From the NCBI GenBank assembly GCA_026392535.1, contig JAPLBX010000029.1, positions 1 through 20,090 of the forward strand: a DNA stretch of 20,090 nt. Direction: 5' to 3'. The position numbers and the translations under genes are program-made. Source of the stretch: Actinomycetota bacterium (GTDB lineage Bacteria; Actinomycetota; Actinomycetes; S36-B12; UBA5976). Shown here piece by piece: positions 14,742 to 20,090 of this stretch (the stretch's first letter is position 1; each line of letters starts with the position of its first letter). The notes below the pieces were generated by a model that had not been told where the DNA came from, ran no database searches, and saw only the letters and a list, made by a program, of their open reading frames with translations.

Positions 14742-15902
14742 ATGGCTGTATGGGATCGTCTAGTTGGGCAAGCGAGAGCAATTGAATTGCTAGATCGCGC
14801 CGCTCGCGATGCTCACCATCCAGAAACTAAATCAAACTCAATGACCCATGCGTGGCTATTTACTGGTCCACCAGGTGCAGGTCGATCAACCGCAGCAATA
14901 TTATTTGCAGCAGCAATTCTTTGTGAAAAATTTGGTTGTGGAACTTGCTCTGTATGTAAACAGGTTTTAAATGACCAACACCCAGATGTGAATCGATTTA
15001 TTCCACAACAAATCACCATCACACGCGATGAGTCTGAAGCATTGATCCGCGAAACAAGTGTCATGCCACTGACTGGCGCATACCGCATCATTATTATTGA
15101 AGATGCAGATCGTCTAAACGATGTCAGCGGAAACATGCTTCTAAAATCTATCGAAGAACCGCACTCTCGTGCTGTCTGGATTTTGTGCACACCGAGTGTG
15201 GATGATGTGCTTCCAACAATTCGATCTCGTTGTCGCACCCTCGCACTTGCCACTCCGAGTTGGAACGAAGTTGCCGATCTCTTAATCAGAGAAGGCATCG
15301 AACCAGCAATGGCTGCTTATTCAGCGCGAGCGGCCCAAGGTCATGTGGGCAGAGCCCGCGGATTAGCAACAGATGAAGCCACTCGCCGCCGCCGGCACGA
15401 AATCCTGCAGATTCCAAGTCAACTCCACGATTTGCGAGCCTGCTTCATTGCAGCTGAAAACATTGTGAGCGTTGCAACCGAAGAAGCAAATGCGGAATCT
15501 GACCGTCGCGATGAAGAAGAAAAGAATGATGTGCTCGAACTCTTCGGAGCTGAAGCTGGCTCCAAATCAAAAGGTGAACGTGCGGCTCGTCCAATCTTGC
15601 GGGAACTTGAGACTAGACAGAAGTCTCGCCGCACCCGAGCAGTAAGAGATCGACTAGATCAGTCATTAACAGACCTTATGTCCTATTTCACTGATGTCAT
15701 GAAACTTCAACTCGTCGGCGATGAAGCAGAATTAGTCAATGAAGATTTACGCGGCCAACTCAAAGATTTCGCCCGGAACTCAACAGCAGCAAAAACCCGC
15801 GCCCGCATGGAAGCAATCGAACGAGCCCGCCGACAATTTGCATCGAATGCCCAACCACAAATGATTATTGAAGCGCTAACAATTGAATTAGCAAGAGCAT
15901 AG
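14742..15902 (+). CDS. holB: DNA polymerase III delta-prime subunit (clamp loader)
   Basis: Seen (386 residues): an AAA+ domain with Walker-A-like GPPGAGRST (42-50), in which Arg replaces the Lys. A Cys4 zinc module lies at 61, 66, 69 and 72, followed by IIIIEDADRLN in the Walker B position and the SRC motif in TIRSRCR. The C-terminal half has a charged linker (ESDRRDEEEKND) and a helical collar domain. Known: delta-prime is the stator of the clamp loader and does not itself bind ATP productively, so the altered P-loop is expected; the SRC Arg acts on a neighbouring subunit. It starts two bases after tmk with no separate promoter seen. Compared with E. coli delta-prime it has a longer charged linker, which seems common in actinobacteria. 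Confidence 0.95.
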   Translation: MAVWDRLVGQARAIELLDRAARDAHHPETKSNSMTHAWLFTGPPGAGRSTAAILFAAAILCEKFGCGTCSVCKQVLNDQHPDVNRFIPQQITITRDESEALIRETSVMPLTGAYRIIIIEDADRLNDVSGNMLLKSIEEPHSRAVWILCTPSVDDVLPTIRSRCRTLALATPSWNEVADLLIREGIEPAMAAYSARAAQGHVGRARGLATDEATRRRRHEILQIPSQLHDLRACFIAAENIVSVATEEANAESDRRDEEEKNDVLELFGAEAGSKSKGERAARPILRELETRQKSRRTRAVRDRLDQSLTDLMSYFTDVMKLQLVGDEAELVNEDLRGQLKDFARNSTAAKTRARMEAIERARRQFASNAQPQMIIEALTIELARA

Positions 15903-15910
15903 GAAACTAA

Positions 15911-17410
15911 ATGAAAAAGGTAATTGCCCTACTGTCAATCTTGATTCTCAGTGCCTGTGCTAGTGATCCATCGCCATCTAATTCAATTTCCGCAAAAACA
16001 CTTGATGACTACTACAAACAAACTCTCACCTGGACAAAGTGTGAAGGCGTGTTTGAATGTGCAGAGCTAACAGTGCCATTGGATTACACAAATCCTGGTG
16101 GCGAAGCAATTCAGCTTGCTTTGAAGAAGTTTCCTGCTTTGAATAAGAGCAAGAAACTTGGAGCAATCGTTGTAAATCCTGGTGGCCCGGGTGGAAGCGG
16201 CGTTGACTACATAACTTATTACGACTACCAATTCTCAAAGAATCTCTATAGTTCTTACGACATGGTTGGCTTCGATCCGCGCGGTGTTATGGCTAGTGCA
16301 CCAGTTGATTGCTTAAGTGATTCAGAAATGGATGATTATCTTTCAAGTGATTCAACCCCAGATAATGCGGCTGAAATCTCAGCATTCTTAAAGGACTCAG
16401 AGAACTTTGCAAAAGCTTGTGTGAAAAACACTGGGAAAACCATCAATTTCGTTTCAACTATTGAAACTGCTAAAGACCTCGATATTTTGCGGGCAGCACT
16501 TGGTGAAACCAAACTAAATTATTTAGGAAAATCCTACGGAACCGAACTTGGTGCAGTTTATGCACATAATTTCCCTACCAATGTTGGAAAGTTTGTTTTA
16601 GATGGCGCTGTTGACATGTCCGGCGGTACAAATGATTTAACGCTTGGACAACTTCGAGGATTTAGTGTCGAATTCAAACGATTCGCTCAATACTGCGCAT
16701 ATGGTGAGACTGATTGTTCATTAGGTCAATCGCCTGAACAAGTTATTCAAACTGTCTCCACACTTATGAAGTCACTTGATTCAGCGCCACTAGACACTGA
16801 CCAAGGCCGGCCACTAACTGAAGCACTTGCTTGGACTGCACTGATTGGTCCGCAGTATTCACCAGCTGACGCTTGGGATTGGCTCATCATGGGTCTTGAA
16901 GATGCTGTAAATGGTGATGGCACAACACTTATGGACATTGCTGATTGGTTTAATGGTCGAAACCAAGATGGAACATATGAAGATAACTTGACCGAGGCTT
17001 ACTGGGCAATCACATGTTCAGATAACGGTCCGTCTACACAATCACCAGAAGAACTCTTATCCCAATACAACAAAGTTGATTCACTACTTGGACCAATGTT
17101 TGCATGGAGTGAAGGTGGTTGCTATAACTGGACTTTCGATCGTGGAATTGATTTATCAGATGTTTCAGCACCAACTTCAGCACCAATTGTTGTTATCGGA
17201 ACTACTTATGATCCAGCAACTCCAGATGCTTGGGCCAAAGCATTAGCCCAACAGCTACAAGTTGGTGTTTACATTAACTTCAATGGCGATGGACACACCG
17301 CATATAAATCTGGTTCGAAATGCATCGATACTTTGGTTGACGATTACTTCATCAGTGGAGTAATCCCAACCGCAAACACTTCTTGCGAGCCGAATAAGCC
17401 TTTGATCTAG
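15911..17410 (+). CDS. secreted alpha/beta-hydrolase lipoprotein, TAP-like peptidase (family S33)
   Basis: Seen (499 residues): a lipoprotein signal MKKVIALLSILILSAC with lipid-acceptor Cys16, an oxyanion-hole motif NPGGPGGSG (89-97), the nucleophile elbow GKSYG with Ser208, Asp434 in YDPATP and His462 in GDGHTAY. The C-terminal quarter fits the TAP C-terminal domain. Known: such enzymes (SlpD/SlpE and tripeptidyl aminopeptidase relatives) cut short peptides from the N-terminus at the cell surface. Inference: it scavenges peptides for uptake. ATG 15911 has AGGA six bases upstream and follows holB by eight bases, so it is probably co-transcribed with holB despite the unrelated role. Six Cys residues in the mature part may form disulfides. 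The stop TAG overlaps that of the opposite-strand TipAS gene in CTAG. Confidence 0.93.
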   Translation: MKKVIALLSILILSACASDPSPSNSISAKTLDDYYKQTLTWTKCEGVFECAELTVPLDYTNPGGEAIQLALKKFPALNKSKKLGAIVVNPGGPGGSGVDYITYYDYQFSKNLYSSYDMVGFDPRGVMASAPVDCLSDSEMDDYLSSDSTPDNAAEISAFLKDSENFAKACVKNTGKTINFVSTIETAKDLDILRAALGETKLNYLGKSYGTELGAVYAHNFPTNVGKFVLDGAVDMSGGTNDLTLGQLRGFSVEFKRFAQYCAYGETDCSLGQSPEQVIQTVSTLMKSLDSAPLDTDQGRPLTEALAWTALIGPQYSPADAWDWLIMGLEDAVNGDGTTLMDIADWFNGRNQDGTYEDNLTEAYWAITCSDNGPSTQSPEELLSQYNKVDSLLGPMFAWSEGGCYNWTFDRGIDLSDVSAPTSAPIVVIGTTYDPATPDAWAKALAQQLQVGVYINFNGDGHTAYKSGSKCIDTLVDDYFISGVIPTANTSCEPNKPLI

Positions 17411-17793
17411 AGATGTTTTAGCGCATTAGCAATGATTGCATCGTGCACATACTTCGCGAGACCTTCTGCTTGACTGTCGTAGAAGTTTGAGAAGCGCTCA
17501 TCTGCGATATACATCGACGCCAAACCTGATTGCATTTCGTGGCTGCATGGGTAGAACCACTTATCAATCTGCAAACGATGAGCCTCGGCTGCTTTAGCCG
17601 CTTCATCACTATCTACAGGCAACCCTGAATTCAGTGCCTCAATAAAAAGATCAACTGCAACCTGTTGTTCAGTTCGTTGCGCTTGCCAATCAGCATCGGT
17701 GTACTTGGAGGTACGCGCGAAAGAGATTTTGTAGGAATCCGTCTCGCCCCAACGCTCTTTGGCCTCAGCCTAAAAAGGGTTTGCAGTACTCAT
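17407..17793 (-). pseudogene. stand-alone TipAS drug-binding domain gene with an in-frame amber codon
   Basis: Seen: the minus strand from ATG 17793 reads MSTANPF, a TAG at 17770-17772, then AEAKERWGETDSYK and on without further breaks to the stop at 17407-17409, 128 codons in all. The body has the TipAS hallmarks: ERWG near the start, HRLQIDKWFYPCSHEMQ with the conserved Cys, MYIADERF and GLAKYVHDAIIANA. No MerR helix-turn-helix precedes it. Known: TipAS is the thiopeptide-binding domain of TipA, and stand-alone forms that begin NPF...AEERWG-like are familiar to me in actinobacteria. The only in-frame start after the amber codon is a TTG near 17620, which would lose the first helices. Inference: a single nonsense change has broken the gene, or the base is an error. 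An intact form would bind drugs without regulating DNA. Confidence 0.7.
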
Positions 17794-17799
17794 ATTCCG

Positions 17800-17820
17800 A
17801 GCGTAATTGAGATTTACGCT
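17800..17820. repeat. inverted repeat between the sulfotransferase and TipAS genes
   Basis: AGCGTAA (17800-17806) pairs with TTACGCT (17814-17820) around a seven-base loop, a perfect 7-base stem inside the 32-base gap. It has no T-run on either side. It could be an operator or a weak transcript end. Confidence 0.45.
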
Positions 17821-17825
17821 TTGAA

Positions 17826-18902
17826 TCAAACTATTTCGCCGGTTTTTTTCTTCCAGTCCCAATTAATGTAGCCATTAACGTAGGAAGAAGCTACGAATTT
17901 GCCAAGTTCAAAGAATTGCTCACGGTATTTCGCTTCCGTTTCATCGATTGAGAACAAGACTGAGTTATGGTCAATCGCATAATTGATGTCTTCGGCGAAA
18001 CTGACTAGATCTGCCATGTCTCTGTAATATTTTTCGAATGCCTTTTCAAGAGTTTGTCGAGAAATATCGCTAAGTACGTGTTTTTGCTCTTTGAAACTCA
18101 ATTTTCTCCGATTCTCACCCAATAGAGAATCGATTCGCTCAAAGTGTAAAAGTGAACCTAGACTGGTTGAGACAGAATTCACACCCCTTTGGAAATACAC
18201 TTCCATGATATTCATACTCGTGTTTACAACCCTTGGTTCGAAACCAAATTCGACTAAATCTAGATCTAAAACCTCTTTAAAGAAGTGTTGTTCGAGATTC
18301 GGTAATGCAGCTTCGTATTGAAGCAATTGAAGATCGATTCCGTAAACTTCTGCCCAATGTGCGATGCTTTTTATATTGAGCTGAATATTGAAAGCCAAGT
18401 CATTTTCATTTTGCAGAAATACATCAACATAATCATCTAAGTCACCACTAAATCCGCTACCGCTTACTAATTGTTGATAACAGGTGAGGAACCATGGGAA
18501 TGGATTGCGGAGGTAAATCACAACCTTGATCTTTTGGCTTACTGCACTTTTTGCGTCTCCAAGCATTTGCCAAAACCGCTCATTACCTGCGCATTTGCTG
18601 ATGACCTCACTGCTTATAAGAATTCTGTCTGAATCTGGACATTTAGCCACGGCATCATTCAAAAGCTGCCTAACTCTGTCGGTTTTATCTTCGCTCTCCC
18701 AGTCAACGCGTGCAGTTATATTGCCGTTGCCCGAGCCCATGCCGCGCTCGATTGTCCAACCGTGACCACTGCCCACTAAGTCGGGATAGCAAATACCTCG
18801 GTCTTGCATTTGCGTCATTAGCGAATAAAAGGCGTATTGCAGCGCAGTGGTGCCAGTCTTTGGAGTCCCTATATGAAGTATTACTTCATTAACTTCGCTC
18901 AT
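17826..18902 (-). CDS. PAPS-dependent sulfotransferase-like protein
   Basis: Seen (358 residues): the N-terminal beta strand and 5'-phosphosulfate loop VILHIGTPKTGTTALQYAF, with Lys15 and Thr18-Thr19, and the 3'-phosphate-binding segment KVVIYLRNPFPWFLTCYQQ with Arg132 and Thr140 in place of the usual Ser. The C-terminal half is less recognisable. There is no signal peptide or membrane helix, so it is cytoplasmic. Known: these enzymes move sulfate from PAPS to hydroxyls of sugars, lipids or proteins. Inference: with the divergent glycosyltransferase next door it probably decorates a surface glycan. ATG 18902 has AAGG seven bases upstream on the minus strand. The Thr for Ser change may alter activity. 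I cannot name the acceptor. Confidence 0.85.
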   Translation of the reverse strand: MSEVNEVILHIGTPKTGTTALQYAFYSLMTQMQDRGICYPDLVGSGHGWTIERGMGSGNGNITARVDWESEDKTDRVRQLLNDAVAKCPDSDRILISSEVISKCAGNERFWQMLGDAKSAVSQKIKVVIYLRNPFPWFLTCYQQLVSGSGFSGDLDDYVDVFLQNENDLAFNIQLNIKSIAHWAEVYGIDLQLLQYEAALPNLEQHFFKEVLDLDLVEFGFEPRVVNTSMNIMEVYFQRGVNSVSTSLGSLLHFERIDSLLGENRRKLSFKEQKHVLSDISRQTLEKAFEKYYRDMADLVSFAEDINYAIDHNSVLFSIDETEAKYREQFFELGKFVASSYVNGYINWDWKKKTGEIV

Positions 18903-18924
18903 GCTTAAGCCTTATTCTGGTAGC

Positions 18925-18942
18925 AAGTTTTGAACCAAACTT
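18925..18942. repeat. inverted repeat in the sulfotransferase-glycosyltransferase gap
   Basis: AAGTTT (18925-18930) and AAACTT (18937-18942) face each other across six bases, upstream of the sulfotransferase ATG on the minus strand. Possible operator; AT-rich, so chance is plausible. Confidence 0.3.
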
Positions 18943-18969
18943 ACTCTACACATTCTCGCCAGTGAAGAT

Positions 18970-18997
18970 TTGACCACTTCCAACATTGGAATATTAA
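18970..18997 (+). promoter_or_regulatory. promoter of the glycosyltransferase with an operator-like repeat in the spacer
   Basis: TTGACC (18970-18975) and TATTAA (18992-18997) are 16 bases apart and point to the glycosyltransferase at 19040, predicting a leader of about 35 bases. The spacer holds TTCCAA-ca-TTGGAA (18978-18991), a perfect 6-base inverted repeat placed where a repressor would block polymerase. Confidence 0.5.
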
Positions 18998-19039
18998 AAG
19001 TATCCTAGGCTCAATATTCACAATGGTATCGAGGTTAGA

Positions 19040-20090
19040 ATGCGTTTTCACGTAGTAGCTATGCCTCACACTCATGTGACTCGAGATTTTGCAGTGGATG
19101 CATTCACCGAAAAAGTGCGACGTTTTTCATCGATGATGCATGCGCTTGGGCATGAGGTGTTTCTCTATGCGGGTGAGAAGTCAGAAGCCAGCTGCACTGA
19201 ACACATTGTTTGCATTACAGAAGAACAGCGCGCAGAAGCAGTGGGAGACTCTCATTATGTGGATGTGTCTTACGATCCGAAATCAAAGCATTGGTCAATC
19301 TTTAATTCAAATGTAATCAATGAAATTCAAAAGCGAATCGAGCCAAAAGACTTTATTTGCCTCACCAGCGGAACTTCACATCAGCCAATTGCCGAAGCAT
19401 TTCCAAATCACATGTCAGTTGAATACTCGGTTGGGTATCCCGGTTCTTTTGCAAAGCACAGAGTATTCGAGTCATATTCCTGGATGCACACAATTTATGC
19501 AGGCAATAAACATCCGGCAAAGGTGACGGGCACTTTCTTTGACGATGTAATTTATGGGTTCCTTGAACCTGAAATGTTTCCATTTGTCGAAAAGCCTGAT
19601 GACTATTTTCTTTACATCGGCAGAGTGACGCAATTAAAAGGTGTCAACATTGCAGCTGAAGTGTGTGAAAAACTAGGAAAGCGATTGATTATTGCTGGTC
19701 CAGGGGATCCACCAAAATATGGCGAGTACGTTGGTTCGGTCGACACAAAAACGCGAGCAGAATTGATGGGAAATGCAACAGCTGTTTTTGCACCAACCAT
19801 GTACATAGAACCTTTTGGATATGTTGTTATCGAATCGCAGATGTGTGGCACTCCAACTATCACTACCGACTGGGGAGCATTTGTTGAAACTAATATAAAT
19901 GAATTGACCGGATATAGATGTCGAACCTTTGAAGATTTCATAATTGCTGCAAACGATGTCAAACAATTAGATCGAAAAGAAATCAGAAAACACGCGCTTG
20001 AAAATTACACTGTAGATATTGCTGCAGAAAAATATGAGAAGTATTTCCACCGACTTGAAAAGTTGTGGGGAGGTGGCTGGTACGAAATAT
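19040..20090 (+). CDS. GT4-like glycosyltransferase (partial, open at the right edge)
   Basis: Seen (350 codons to the edge, no stop): a GT-B fold protein. The N-terminal domain begins MRFHVVAMPHTHVTRDFAVD and includes FSSMMHALGHEVFLYAG, typical of the first Rossmann strand and helix. The C-terminal domain has FLYIGRVTQLKGV, LIIAGPGD and the nucleotide-sugar motif EPFGYVVIE with Glu257 and Glu265 (E-x7-E), then CGTPTITTDWGAFVE. Known: such retaining enzymes add sugars from activated nucleotides to glycans or lipids. ATG 19040 has GAGG five bases upstream. Inference: it opens a surface-polysaccharide block that continues to the right, with the divergent sulfotransferase on its left. Donor and acceptor cannot be told. 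Confidence 0.88.
   Translation, partial: MRFHVVAMPHTHVTRDFAVDAFTEKVRRFSSMMHALGHEVFLYAGEKSEASCTEHIVCITEEQRAEAVGDSHYVDVSYDPKSKHWSIFNSNVINEIQKRIEPKDFICLTSGTSHQPIAEAFPNHMSVEYSVGYPGSFAKHRVFESYSWMHTIYAGNKHPAKVTGTFFDDVIYGFLEPEMFPFVEKPDDYFLYIGRVTQLKGVNIAAEVCEKLGKRLIIAGPGDPPKYGEYVGSVDTKTRAELMGNATAVFAPTMYIEPFGYVVIESQMCGTPTITTDWGAFVETNINELTGYRCRTFEDFIIAANDVKQLDRKEIRKHALENYTVDIAAEKYEKYFHRLEKLWGGGWYEI

Noticed and set aside
14813..15298. 161-residue open frame opposite holB
   Set aside because: Antisense shadow of a clear clamp-loader gene, with no domain or start signal.
17407..17622. Short TTG-started 71-residue gene as a separate protein
   Set aside because: It is the C-terminal part of the TipAS domain whose frame continues upstream to the amber codon and ATG 17793; alone it lacks the first helices.
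1..20090. tRNA, rRNA, CRISPR arrays, transposases, phage genes or defence systems
   Set aside because: None seen: gaps are too short, no regular spaced repeats, and no protein with transposase, integrase, nuclease or Cas features.

Overview
The window looks like a piece of a small, tightly packed, low-GC actinobacterial chromosome, most like the freshwater acI / Nanopelagicales type. The class rests on gene order: an Ssd-TadA-TadB/C-DUF4244-TadE-TadE-like pilus cluster followed by topA, tmk and holB recalls the Mycobacterium Rv3660c-Rv3654c / topA neighbourhood. A DevS/DosT-type kinase, a DevR/DosR-type regulator and a C-terminal TopA tail rich in Lys and Ala point the same way. The genus assignment is inference. 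No gap between genes exceeds about 160 bases, many genes overlap, and I see no rRNA, tRNA, CRISPR array or insertion sequence.

Layout. 1-1271 (-): 5' part of an ABC exporter that runs off the left edge. 1433-2542 (+) and 2539-3189 (-): a single-GAF, DosT-like histidine kinase and its likely DevR-like partner, arranged tail to tail with stop codons overlapping in TTAA. 3256-4047 (+): nitrilase-superfamily amidohydrolase. 4116-7741 (+): a Tad-type pilus / secretion cluster made of a short Ssd/CpaE-like protein, a TadA ATPase with a frame break near its C-terminus, a fused TadB-TadC membrane protein, a DUF4244 pilin-like peptide with its own apparent promoter, TadE, and a TadE-like protein. 7878-10235 (+): K+-independent H+-pumping pyrophosphatase, closed by a strong intrinsic terminator. 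10301-11392 (+): class I methyltransferase with a GC-richer C-terminal part. 11486-17410 (+): topA-tmk-holB-lipoprotein peptidase run, with junctions of 1-8 bases. 17407-17793 (-): a stand-alone TipAS drug-binding domain gene broken by an in-frame amber codon. 17826-18902 (-): sulfotransferase. 19040-right edge (+): GT4-type glycosyltransferase, divergent from the sulfotransferase and probably part of a surface-glycan block.

How the parts fit. The kinase and regulator could form an oxygen-responsive switch, since the haem-ligand histidine position of DosS/DosT is kept. The Tad genes would build a thin pilus or pseudopilus, but the shortened Ssd, the broken TadA and the fused TadB-TadC show a reduced or eroding system. 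The topA-tmk-holB group is DNA replication and topology housekeeping. The sulfotransferase and glycosyltransferase suggest modified surface polysaccharide. The observations most worth a second look are the tadA frame break, the TadB-TadC fusion, the internal pilin promoter, the single-GAF DosT-like sensor, and the amber codon in the TipAS gene.
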